A stretch of 11,288 bases of DNA, taken from contig NW_022985164.1 in the NCBI RefSeq assembly GCF_010093535.1, positions 2,507,585-2,518,872 on the forward strand, in the 5' to 3' direction. The first letter of the stretch is position 1, and each line of letters opens with the position of its first letter. This document shows positions 1-8,900 of this stretch, in pieces. Below the pieces are notes generated by a model, which saw only the letters and a program-made list of their open reading frames with translations, had not been told where the DNA came from and did not search any database. The stretch is from Lindgomyces ingoldianus. Its lineage: Eukaryota; Ascomycota; Dothideomycetes; Pleosporales; Lindgomycetaceae. A program made the translations under genes and the position numbers.

Positions 1-1100
1 ATAAAGTATTTTAAACGCTTTATTATTATAAGTAATAAATGCTTTAAGGAAGTTTATTTAGAGGTGCTTTAAATTAACTAAAGTAATACATCTACTGCTT
101 CTCTTTAAAAGTATTGTATATATACCTCTGCCTTTTACACCTCTAGGCTTACCTAGGTTATTAGGATCTTACCTCTATATCTTTTAGCTTATACATGTTA
201 CTAGTCCCTAGCTTTTTTTATTATACGCATGTTTAAAAAGTGCCTTACCTACTTTAACTAAAGCTATAAAAGATAATATTTTAGTGTAAAAGGTAAAAGT
301 TAATTTTTTAACTAGTAAGTTAGCTATTTAACTTAATAAGCTTAGTAGATTTACTTCTTTAGTTAAGTGTACTTCTTAGAAATTACTAGTATGCTTGTGC
401 CTACCTTATATAAGGTGTGTTGTAGAGCTATCTGTAAGCTCTAGCTTAGAAGTAGGCTCTAGAGTAATATGCGCTATATGTTTATTAAAAACTGCGCAAA
501 TTCTTAGTAACTTACTAGTTATACTTATTACCTGTGTAATTACTTTTACTTTTAAGTGCTGATTTTTTAGCTAGCTAACTTAAGTTTTAATAAGCTTTTT
601 AGCTTTTACACTTTTAAGCTTATGCTTTTAATGCCTTTAAATTAGTATATTACTTTAATGCTTATCTAACTTTTAAGGTAGAAGCTTAAAAGCTTTTTTT
701 ACATTATAAATTTTACTTTACTTATTAAAAATTTTAATAATCTTTAAAGCTTTTTTTTAAAGAATTAGTTTATTACTTTTATTTTTATAAAAGTGTGTCT
801 TATTAAAAGCTATATTTCTTATAGTAATTACTTAGATAAGTAATAAGACTTATATTTTATAAATATTTAAGGCTCTATAGCCTACAAGATATTTTATATA
901 GCTTTATAAAGTTACTTTAAAGCTTTGCTTCTAACGCCTAGCTGCTTACTCTCTGTTAAGTAGGTAAGTGTAACAGCTGTATGTGTATATTCTGCTCTAA
1001 TTAGGTTTTAAATTAGCTGTAGCACTTCTTACTTACTTTAGCTTATAGTATTATAAGTATTTAGTAAACTACATGTCTAAGACTTTATTTAGTAAGTGTA
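1..1100. other. AT-rich RIP-type relic DNA, unidentified
   Basis: This stretch has no intact gene. It is AT-rich, poor in CpA and TpG, and dense in TAG and TAA, as expected of a repeat mutated by RIP. Read on the minus strand, parts behave like a former coding sequence: about 1000 down to 850 reads AEYTHTAVTLTYL and then SKQLGVRSKALK with almost no stops, and about 520 down to 380 gives another run interrupted mainly by TAA/TAG. I could not match either run to copia, gypsy or pogo proteins. It may be part of another transposon or a mutated gene. Assignment as mobile-element DNA is inference from base composition. Confidence 0.5.
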
Positions 1101-1133
1101 GGTTATATACATGTGTCAGATATGCGCACCTAC

Positions 1134-1159
1134 TGTCAAGACAGGAGGAACGCTTGACA
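1134..1159. repeat. Short inverted repeat TGTCAAG / CTTGACA
   Basis: TGTCAAG at 1134-1140 is mirrored by CTTGACA at 1153-1159 across a 12-base spacer, inside the unmutated island. It could form a small hairpin. It is short enough to arise by chance. Confidence 0.35.
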
Positions 1160-1199
1160 AAAGCTGCTACATAGTACAAGCAATAAGCTTGAACAGTAT

Positions 1200-1247
1200 G
1201 TTGCTGCAAATTGCTGCATGTTGCAGCAAATTGCAGCATTTTGCAGC
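1200..1247. repeat. Cluster of TTGCTGCA / TGCAGCAA inverted motifs
   Basis: Within 48 bases the eight-base word TTGCTGCA and its reverse complement TGCAGCAA recur, spaced by AAT and similar short linkers. The central pair, TTGCTGCA-TGT-TGCAGCAA, forms a perfect 8-bp inverted repeat with a 3-base loop. The cluster lies at the left end of the unmutated island and could be the subterminal repeat of a small transposon or a protein-binding array. Function is unknown. Confidence 0.6.
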
Positions 1248-1440
1248 TAGTCGCGCATAGGGCAAGTGCGCAAGGGACTCAGATCGGCAAAACAAAAGGC
1301 TGAGCAACACAAGTAGAGCAGAAAAAGGATCAATAAACTAACACAATCAATCATCATCCTATACATCATATCCAAACCCATCATTCATCTCAGGAAGCCT
1401 AGAAACAGTGCTTCAATCTAACAACATGCAACAGGCTTAT

Positions 1441-3780
1441 ATTATACAGCTATGTTGCTGCGTCTACTACTTCTAGCTAGAGCTTCTTAGGGAGTCCTAC
1501 GCTACTTTTTATTTTAATAGACTTTAACATTATAATTATCTTTTATTTAGCTTTTTTTATAGCTTCATTTAGTTTATAAGTATATAGTAAAAAGCTTTTA
1601 ATATTAATGCTAGATTCTTTTACTTAAAGCTTATACTTTAACTTTTTATGCTAAGAGAGTGTAGTAGTGTTATTATTTTACTATATTTTACTAATCTAGA
1701 GCTTATATTAATAAAACACTATACTTTTAAAGTTTTTTATTACTCTTTAAATTTTTAAGAGTGTTTTTACTTAAAAAAAGTAGAAAAAGATTTTACTACT
1801 ATATTTATTTTTAATAATTATTATCTATAAAGCTTTGCTGCGCCTTAATAGCATATTAAACATGTCTTATATAACTTTTTAGAATAAGTAGAGAGCTTAC
1901 TTTTTTAGTCTTCTTAATATAACCTGCTTAGCGTAGGTTGTTGCGCAGTGCTTATAGTGTACTTGCTTTATACCTAATATTTATACATTCTTTGCGCTTT
2001 TAACTAGAGCCTGTAGAGCTTTTAGACCTAGGTGTCTTACACGCGCATGCTAGAGCTCTTCTAAGTCTAAGTGTAGAAATATAGTTTATAAGTGTTAGCA
2101 TTCTAAAAGCACACTTTACACTAGTAGGTAGAAAAAGACAGCTTTATATTTAATAAATATAAGGTTATATTCTTACTAGAGTATTATAAGCACATTATTT
2201 TTTTTTAGTGTGCTTATGCGCAGTGTATAGTTAAGTCTTAAATACTATAGTTTTTTTTCTTTTAAACAAGCTTTTAAAATAATATTTATGTAAAATCTTT
2301 TTACTATAACTACTTTTTTTTGTGTAAGATCTTCTATGTACTTTTTTTATACTTTTTTTAACACTTTTATAAGCTTTCTAGTTCCTATTTTTTAGATTAG
2401 AAACAACTAAGTGCTAGCTTTTACTATATGTAAACTTTAAGCTTTTTTAAATAACTTAAGTATAAGCAGCTTTATACTATTTACTAAGTGCGTAGCACTT
2501 TTATTATCTAGAATTATGCTTATAAAGAGTAGGTAAGTTTTAAAATTTATAGTTATATGTATCTCTAGTTTTACTAAAAGCGCTAGGTTAATAAGTGCAG
2601 TAATAATACCTTTTAAAAATGCTACTTTATCTAATCTTTTAATAGCTTTTAAAGTAGGAGAAGCTTTATCTAGAATTACATAGCCTTTTTTCAGTAGTAT
2701 AGCTTTTACTTTTTTATACTGCGCTTACTTAAGCTTTTTAAAGATCTTTTAGTATGTAGTTTTACTAAGCATCTTTAGCTTTCTAGTAACTGCTAATATA
2801 AGGTCTCTATAGTCTACTACTTTTTATAAATAAAAAAATTGCCCTAAAGCTCTACATAGGCATAAGTAGCCTAATTAAGCTAAAATAGATTAGGCTAACT
2901 TGTTATCTAATTATCTGCTAAGTGTTGTAAATATACTTATGCCTTAGTTACTTACACGCAGGAAGTGCTTATAAAGTATTATTAAAAAGATCTTACTAAT
3001 TTTTTAAATTATTAAAAGCTTTTTGCTAAGTTTGCTAGCCTTTATAACCTTTTAGTGCATAGAGCGCGCCTAGTCTAGTGCAAACTTTAGAGCTAGAGTG
3101 TCTAGAAAGTCTTGTGCAGCTAGCTAGCCTTCTATGTTAAGAATCTTATAGGTCTTTATCTTAGTGTATAGAAAGTGCTACTGCTAGTACTAAGCTTTTA
3201 AGGTTATAGTGCTATACTTTACTTTAGTAAGGTAAGCTTTATACTCTACTTATATAAAAATTTTTATGCTTATATTTATTAGTGCTAGCTTTTATTTTAA
3301 GGCTTATATAAGTGCTTATAAAGTAAATTAGTTTTCTAACATAAGCTGCATTATTGCAAGTCTAAGAAGCTTTAGTGTAATAGTTACATTAACCTAGTTC
3401 TAGATTATTTAAAGATGTGTTATGTAGGAAGCCTAGTTGCTTAAGTAAGCTTAGTACTTAGTAATATTGGTTTAGTACTATATATTAGCCTTCTCTAGAG
3501 GGTTCTTAGCAATAATTACTCTAAGTATAGGCATTTTTAGAGCGCTGTCTATAGGATTTAGAGCGTCTAGTCTATCTAGATTAATTATGTCCTATAGGTT
3601 TTTGCTAAGAGTATAGAACTAGAGCTAGATAAACTAGAGAGGCTAGCTTGCGTAGTCCTTAAGCTAGTATGCTCCTGTTAGGAGGGGAGCATCTTAATTA
3701 GCTATAACATAGGCTTTAGAGGTAATAATAATAAGTAAAAATAAAAAATAAAGCTTTTAAATAGCTTTTACTAGCGCTAT
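1441..3780 (-). pseudogene. copia gag-pol relic (gag, protease, GAG-pre-integrase, integrase)
   Basis: The former polyprotein is read in a single frame. Gag lies at about 3750-2780 and ends with a zinc-knuckle-like C-x-C segment near 2862-2854. The protease motif LDNKSATH sits around 2511-2488 with its aspartate at 2508-2506; it resembles the D-S-G-A-T-H motif of copia proteases. The GAG-pre-integrase segment around 2055-2000 retains HARVRHLGLKALQALV, resembling the conserved W-H-x-R-L-G-H. The integrase core follows, with KTLL at about 1760, YTYKLNEAI near 1587-1561 (matching the P-x-x-N-G-x-x-E-R region) and VGLPKKL...VVDAAT at its end, 1506-1441. Many in-frame TAG/TAA codons make it a pseudogene. 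The gag start codon could not be fixed. Confidence 0.78.
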
Positions 3781-3964
3781 AGTTATATAAAGAGAATTAT
3801 CCTAGGTTCTTAAAGCGCTAGGCCTATAACTGTAGAGGATAAAATAGCCTAGCAGTAGCTGTTTAGAAGATTAGATAAAGTAACTCCTCCTATCTAAAAG
3901 AGCTAGAGGCTCTTCTTATATACACTAAGCTTTAGAACATAATATCTCTAGATCCTAAGCTGCG

Positions 3965-4004
3965 TCCTAGGCTCTAAGCCCTAGTCCTAGGCTCTAAGCC
4001 CTAG
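3965..4004. repeat. Perfect 20-bp tandem duplication
   Basis: TCCTAGGCTCTAAGCCCTAG occurs twice in a row (3965-3984 and 3985-4004) with no mismatch, inside the putative copia LTR. Perfect identity in a heavily mutated region suggests either a recent slippage duplication or a duplication lacking mutable CpA sites. Confidence 0.85.
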
Positions 4005-4020
4005 CTAAGGCTCTTAGTAT

Positions 4021-4053
4021 ACGCAACAACTATGTTTATATATTCTGTTGCGT
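4021..4053. repeat. Inverted repeat ACGCAACA / TGTTGCGT
   Basis: ACGCAACA at 4021-4028 is mirrored by TGTTGCGT at 4046-4053, and a further copy of ACGCAACA ends at 4122, exactly the proposed LTR boundary. These copies may be LTR-internal motifs, or the remains of a short element with TGTTGCGT ends. Confidence 0.5.
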
Positions 4054-4124
4054 TTGCTAAAAGGTTAACCTCCTAGCTAGCACAGCAGAAGGATATATGT
4101 AGACAGATAGCTGTACGCAACATA

Positions 4125-5379
4125 TTCTTTATACTTTAGTCTTAACTTAAGCTTTATAGGTTCTAAAGAATCTTTAGTGTTATTAAATAGCATACTATAA
4201 ACATAGATATCTACATTAAACTTTACATAGTTTACTTAAACTTTGCTATGTCTTCTAACACTACTTTAGTATACTTTAGCACACTATAGTTTTTTACGCT
4301 CTTAAATAATATATGTCTTATATAAAAGTGTAGCTTTAGATTAAACTAATTAATTTAAAGTAAACTTAAATATATTAAATGTCTTTTTAAGTTTATTACT
4401 ATAAATAGCACTTTATAAGTCTAAACCTTTTTTTAGAAGTCTACTATTTTTATATTTATAACTATAAAGCTGTAGACAGTAAAGTTTAATTTATTAGATG
4501 CCTTTAAAAAAACACTTAGTAAAGGCTTAATTTTAAGATCTTGCTTCTTAGCTATTATAGTAAATAAAATGTTTAATTAAGCTTTTTTATTTACTATAGC
4601 CTAAAAGTCTTTTAATAACGCTATGCTTACTATTACTAATAATAAAGTTAACTTTTTTAAGTATAATAAGTTTTATAGGTTTCTAAGCTCTTTGTTATTA
4701 CTTTTTAAAGTAATATAGGCTAGAAAGAAAAAGCTTAGTTTATTTAGCTTTACTTTTTTTTTCTTTTTACTTATTTTTATTAGACTTATTTTTCTTTTTG
4801 TCTTTTATAAAATAATCTAGGGAAATATAACCTTGCTACTTATAATTCTAGTAAGTAACTTTTATTTTATTAAATTTTTACTATTTTTAGCTTTTTTTTT
4901 AGCTTAAAGGCTTTTTTTTATTTTTTTTAAGCTTCTTTAGGTTCTTATTAGCTAGAGGTAAAGTAGAATATTTTTCTTTTCTTTTTTTTTTAACTTTAGC
5001 TCTTTTCTTTTCTATATGCAGCAGTAAAATATATTGCTCTGCTCCTCTACCTAAGGTAGCGTCTCTTGCTTACTCTATAGAATATACATTAGATTACGCT
5101 TAATCTTGTTAGATAGTGCCCTACTAAAGTCTACTATTATTTTATTTAGGCTTTTTTTGTTAACTTTAGTTTATAAGAGCTTAAGATAGGCTAAAAGTTT
5201 AGTTAGAAACTAATTAAGTTACTATTTATAATTTTTTATAGTGTTATAAGGTACTCTTTTTTATTCTGCTAAAGTACTTAATGTATTAAGCATCTTATTT
5301 TTAAAATCTTGCTATATTAGTAACTATAATAAGTTAGTAAGCTTTAAATAAGTGTAGTGTGTTTTTTATAATAGTTATA
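4125..5379 (-). pseudogene. Probable Ty3/gypsy gag-protease relic, downstream part
   Basis: On the minus strand one frame stays fairly open from 5377 down to about 4140. It begins with gag-like sequence (for example VDFSRALSNKIKRNL near 5125-5080), passes through a lysine-rich stretch at about 5000-4740, and reaches a retroviral-protease-like region. There, HLIYLSLLxINxFNLKLHF (about 4381-4325) resembles the G-L/M-P-W-L-x-x-H-N-P segment that follows the protease in fungal gypsy elements. Stops are mostly TAG/TAA, as RIP would give. Reverse transcriptase is missing because the copia LTR begins right after it at 4122. The superfamily call rests on that one motif and on order, so a related LTR element is possible. 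Confidence 0.55.
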
Positions 5380-5439
5380 ACGTACTTTATAGGCAAGTTG
5401 CTTACACACCTAAGTTGCTTACTTTTGCTAAGACCCTAC
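5380..5439 (+). repeat. Left terminal inverted repeat of the pogo-type element
   Basis: The 60-base end starts ACGTACTTTATAGGCAAG. It contains the word AAGTTGCTTAC twice (about 5394-5404 and 5411-5421), an internal direct repeat that probably serves as a pair of transposase-binding sites. Compared with the right end it differs at seven positions, all C/T or G/A. A TA precedes it. Confidence 0.9.
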
Positions 5440-5999
5440 CCTAACAAACTCTATTATAGCCTATAATAACCTGCTCTAGCTCTATATAGTACAGTACAGC
5501 CTAGAATATTATTTAGATACTACTTCTACTTCTTACTTACACATTTACATGTTATGTCTAGTCTAATTACACTGTTTGTAGCGCCTTTAGAATAGCTTAC
5601 CTACTTTAGCTTACACCTACTTCTTTACCTTCTTTCTGTTACTGCGCGCTTTAAACTTTTTTAAAGCTATTAAGTATAAGCTTTTTTAAATTATTAAAGT
5701 TTTTTTTACTTTAATCTACTTTCTTTTATATAATTTATGTTATGTAGTAGCCTTATTAGCTACTTAAAGCTTAGTAATTTTTTATTACACTAATACTAGC
5801 TTATATATAATTATTACTGCCTTTTTTAAAACCTTTTTAAATACCTTAACTATAAAAGTTAGTAAACTATTTATATACTTCTAAATTTTTATTTTTATAA
5901 GCATTAATTATAACTTAAGTTTTAAAGTATTACTTAAGGTTTATAACTGCTAAGGCTTATTATATATAAGTAGTAGTAGTAATAGAGTGCATAACTTTA

Positions 6000-6960
6000 C
6001 ATTAAAGCTTATTATAACTTATTATAAGTTAAAAAAAAAACTAATTTAGCACCTTAAAACTTTTTTTAATTATTATTAAAAGTAATTATAGTATTATAAG
6101 CTACTTTAAAGCATAGTAAAAACTTTATTTTTATAATATAAGTAATTTAGTTATATATTAGGTTTTTAGCTTAGCGCCTATATACTTTTTTTAAAAAAGT
6201 AAAATAACCTACATTAAATAGCTATAAAAAGTATAATAAGTAAAAAGGCATATAAATAGTAATAGTTTTATTATTTTTATAGTATTACTAAAAATAAAGT
6301 AAGTTATAGCTTTTATAGCTATTAATAACTAGCAGATAGTAGCTACTAACAGTATACTTTTTTATATACACATTAAAGTGCTTTAACTAGTTTAAACTAA
6401 GCTAATAAGTAGTCTAGCTATACTTAAAAATTATAATAACTTAATTCTAAAGTAGATTTTTCTTTTTATACTAGTTTAAAAAGTAGTTGCTACCCTAAAA
6501 AATAATAAAAAGTAAAATAGCCTACTTTTTAGCATTAATGCCTTAAATAGCTATTATCTACTTCTAGTTACCTAGCTAGACTGCTTTTAGCTGTTCTTAT
6601 CTTTTTAAACTTATAATAACTACTTTAGTAAATATTTAGCTTATTATAAACTTTATTTTATTAAAGTTATACATGTACTTATTTTAAATACTATACTTAG
6701 CTTTAATATTTTTTATAAAGTTAAACTAGCTTTAAATTACTATAAAATTTTTATAAAAAGCTTTTTTATAGTTATACTTACACTTAAACTTTACTTTAAG
6801 CTTTAAGTAATACTTAATAAATATATTAAGCTAGTTTATACTAATATAGCCTATATTATGCTTAGTGTGTAAAGAATTAGCTATATTAGCCACAGCTGCT
6901 AGCTAGAGGGGAAATCCTTGCGTATTTAGCTTACGTATGTGCTAAATAATTACTTACTTT
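6000..6960 (-). pseudogene. Fot1/pogo transposase relic (CENP-B-like HTH and DDE domains)
   Basis: One minus-strand frame carries the recognisable parts; the original gene probably filled most of the element. Near 6941-6740 it reads HIRKLNTQGFPL, then LAAVANIANSL, then KYNYKKAF, matching the CENP-B/Tc5-type DNA-binding region of fungal pogo transposases. Near 6260-6030 it reads FNVGYFTFLKKVY, then FKVAYNTIITFNNN, then FxGAKLVFF. These match the P-L-D-V-G-x-F-x-P-L-K and F-R-G-A-G-L-x-P-F signatures at the end of the DDE domain. No net frameshift was found between the blocks, only RIP-type stops and substitutions. Confidence 0.82.
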
Positions 6961-7187
6961 TTATTATTATTTAGCTTTTATAAGTTAGCTATATAATTAG
7001 CTTAAAAAAGTTATCTAGCACATTAGTTACTTGTTATTTTTTAAAAAACTTTATAAATAGCTATAGTGTGTTACTTAAAAAGTATTATGTTTTATTTAAA
7101 ATTTTAGAGTATAAGCTGCATCTAATATTTCTTTAACACATCTAAGTAGTATTATTAGAAATACATTAGTGTAAAAAAAGTAGTATA

Positions 7188-7247
7188 GTAGGGTTTTAGT
7201 AAAAGTAAGTAACTTAGGTGTATAAGCAACTTACTTATAAAGTACAT
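7188..7247 (-). repeat. Right terminal inverted repeat of the pogo-type element
   Basis: Read on the minus strand from 7247 it begins ATGTACTTTATAAGTAAG and matches the left end over 60 bases. At all seven differences this copy has the T or A (mutated) state, so it has been hit harder by RIP than the left end. A TA follows it at 7248-7249. Confidence 0.9.
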
Positions 7248-7850
7248 TAGTATCTTATTAATATATTATAGGCTAAAAGAGATCTTTTATAATTTTTAAG
7301 CAAAGCTTAATAGACTTTTTTAATAATAGTTCTTATTATTTTTACACTACTAGTTATAGTCTGCTCTATTCTTCTTTTTATATTAGTGCGGCAGTTTAGG
7401 ACATAGTAGGTGTAAGAACAGGGCTCCGCACCACTCTGCTAATACAACTAAAAGGTACAAATAATTAACTAACGTTAATTTTTAGGTGCAGAATAGTATA
7501 TATACCTGTTGCACGTAAGCACCATCTTGGCCTTACACATAAGCGCTATCCTAGCCTTACAGTAGGGTTACTTAGTCTTAGGCAGGTTTTAGTATAATAA
7601 CATTTAATACTTTAGTTAGTAACTTATTAAGTATATCTATATTACCTACTTTAAATTAATAATAAATTTCTATTATTCTAGCTAGTTCTTACACTTTCTG
7701 CTGCTTTTGCAGCTAGGCGTAGGCTTCTACTAAAGCTTAATTTATAAGAGTAGACTATGCGTTGCTTAGTTCTACACTAGCCCTTTTAACCTCTTTTAGG
7801 CCCTAAACGCCTTCTAAATAGCTTAATAAACTTAAAATATAAAAAATTTT
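7248..7850 (-). pseudogene. Probable upstream part of the gypsy-like gag relic
   Basis: This is the other side of the pogo insertion. From about 7380 down to 7250 the minus strand reads as gag-like sequence that joins in frame with the part starting at 5377. From about 7840 to 7570 another minus-strand run with few stops includes GLKEVKRASVEL and then KVGNIDILNKLL, which looks like coding sequence but matches no family I can name. Between them, about 7390-7560 is richer in G and C and holds two imperfect copies of a roughly 24-base unit ending in CCTTAC (about 7515-7562). That segment could be LTR, leader or separate DNA. The boundaries are guesses. Confidence 0.35.
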
Positions 7851-8149
7851 ATTATTTTTTTTACTTATCTTTTGCTTTATTTCTTTTTATGTTAGTGTTA
7901 ACTTTAGTTAAGTATTACTAGAAGTAGCAGTTTTAGTTAGCTTTTTAAGTAATTTTTAAGCGCTAGTTACATATAATTCTTTTCTAGCATTTTATGTTAA
8001 CACTATTTTATAAGAATGTTGCTCTTAAGCAGTATGCTAGCTTATAGAGCAATTTAAATGTAAAAATAGAATAGTAGATAGCACTAATAGCACTAAGAGT
8101 AAGGTTTTAGAGAAAAATAAAAGTGTATTATAAAAGAGACAAATTGCTG
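7851..8149. other. AT-rich relic DNA without recognisable gene
   Basis: The sequence is AT-rich with T-runs and many stops in every frame, in the same style as the transposon relics around it. I see no gene, repeat end or RNA in it. It probably belongs to one of the flanking retroelements. Confidence 0.4.
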
Positions 8150-8880
8150 CTAAGCCTTACTTGTTAGGATTTATGCTTATATACAAAGCACAGGTTACAT
8201 AACCTCTAAACAGGTCAGGTAAGGCTGTACTAGCCTGTTCTAGGACATCCGGCTTTACAACACGCATGTATATAGACTCTATAAAAGGCCTCTACAGCAT
8301 TTTGTGTTTAACTTAACAGTCACTCTTAATAGTACACTTAATAGTTACTTCTACCTTTACTTGCAATTAGAATAGATTATTTACTAAATACTCTTTATTG
8401 CTCTTGTGCTTTACATCTCTGCTCTATTTCTAAGAACTAACTACTAAGTTCTTTAACCTATCACAACTACTCTAACCTAGCTAGTATAATTATTATAAGT
8501 TAAGGACTTTAACAGTTGTATAGGCATAGAAGCATAAATTAGGCGTATCTATAAAATTTTAAGAGCAAGCGTGGGTTAGTAAAAGTCTATAACCTGCAGC
8601 AACAGTTACATGTAACTATATCAACTAAACTCTTTACTATGTTGACACAGATATAAAGGCACAATCTATAAAACTTAAGACAGGGTTAGAAGTTATATAG
8701 TTAGAAGAGATTAAATAGGATGTTTATAGAGTTTACTTTAAAGTTCTCTCTAAATAGACAAGACTAACAACTTTAATAAGAAGTCTAGTTTAGAGTTTTA
8801 GTAGGTCCTTAATAAATTAGAACAGAGCTATAGGCTAGCACTACAAAGAAATATATTCGCTTTCTTAATAACAGGGGTAG
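8150..8880 (+). mobile_element. Possible plus-strand LTR and leader, partly RIP-mutated
   Basis: This stretch keeps noticeably more CA and TG than the rest of the left region. A strong TATA-like box, TATAAAA at 8280-8286 followed by GGCC, lies after a CA-containing upstream segment. A T/C-rich transcribed-leader-like sequence follows, as in fungal LTR promoters. Beyond about 8570 a plus frame reads EQAWVSKSL and later DTDIKAQSIKLKTGLEVI with only scattered TAG/TAA stops, which could be the start of a gag. It ends abruptly at the GC-rich gene boundary. No second LTR is visible, so this call is tentative. Confidence 0.35.
8280..8286 (+). promoter_or_regulatory. TATA-like box of the putative LTR
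   Basis: TATAAAA followed by GGCCTCTACAGC is close to the consensus used by retrotransposon LTR promoters. It is the best TATA match on the plus strand in this part of the window. No transcript can be confirmed from sequence alone. Confidence 0.4.
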
Positions 8881-8900
8881 CTTGCCGCTCAATATATGGT

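Larger units (their letters stand above)
1109..1435. other. Unmutated CA/TG-rich island between RIP-mutated relics
   Basis: Roughly 330 bp rich in CA and TG dinucleotides sits between strongly mutated stretches on both sides, so it seems to have escaped RIP or arrived later. It contains no convincing ORF. A possible element runs from TGTTGC at 1199 to GCAACA ending at 1433; these six-base ends are perfect inverted repeats of the TG...CA kind found on LTRs and some small elements. No matching target duplication is visible (CAGTA before, GGCTT after). The right edge coincides with the point where the copia integrase frame breaks off. It could be a solo LTR, a small non-autonomous element, or unique DNA left at a rearrangement. 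Confidence 0.45.
1435..4122 (-). mobile_element. RIP-mutated Ty1/copia retrotransposon, truncated at its 3' side
   Basis: A minus-strand LTR retrotransposon relic. Reading from 4122 downward it shows a putative 5' LTR, then gag, aspartic protease, GAG-pre-integrase and integrase core, the order typical of Ty1/copia (integrase before reverse transcriptase). The frame stays the same from about 3750 to 1441; breaks are mostly TAG and TAA codons that fit CAG, CAA or TGG mutated by RIP. Reverse transcriptase, RNase H and the 3' LTR are absent because the copy stops at about 1435 against an unmutated island. It lies immediately downstream of the gypsy relic on the same strand and probably inserted into it. 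It is certainly inactive. Confidence 0.8.
3831..4122 (-). repeat. Putative 5' LTR of the copia relic
   Basis: On the minus strand the segment opens with TGTTGCGTAC at 4122 and closes near CTCTACA at about 3831; an alternative end is TAAACA at 3860. It carries a TATA-like GTATATAAGAAGAGCC around 3917-3932, as expected of an LTR promoter, and is followed by GTTATAGGCC, a plausible mutated primer-binding region ahead of gag. The 3' LTR is not in the window, so the boundaries cannot be checked by comparing LTRs. Confidence 0.5.
5380..7247 (-). mobile_element. Fot1/pogo-type (Tc1/mariner superfamily) DNA transposon, RIP-mutated
   Basis: An 1868-bp element with both ends present. Its ends are 60-bp terminal inverted repeats, and TA lies immediately outside each end (5378-5379 and 7248-7249), the target duplication of Tc1/mariner elements. 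The length is normal for fungal Fot1 relatives. Inside, a minus-strand frame keeps the CENP-B-like DNA-binding and DDE transposase signatures but has many TAA/TAG stops, so it is dead. It sits inside the gag part of the gypsy-like relic: dropping the element and one TA lets the gag frame continue. Confidence 0.88.

Noticed and set aside
1441..1465. Similarity between GACGCAGCAACATAGCTGT at the copia edge and the sequence near 4115 as element ends
   Set aside because: The sequence at 1441-1465 is integrase coding sequence (reading VVDAAT), so the resemblance is most likely chance.
1..8880. Mitochondrial or plasmid origin for the AT-rich part
   Set aside because: It contains decayed copia, gypsy-like and pogo elements with CpA-to-TpA damage, which is a nuclear RIP signature, and no mitochondrial genes.
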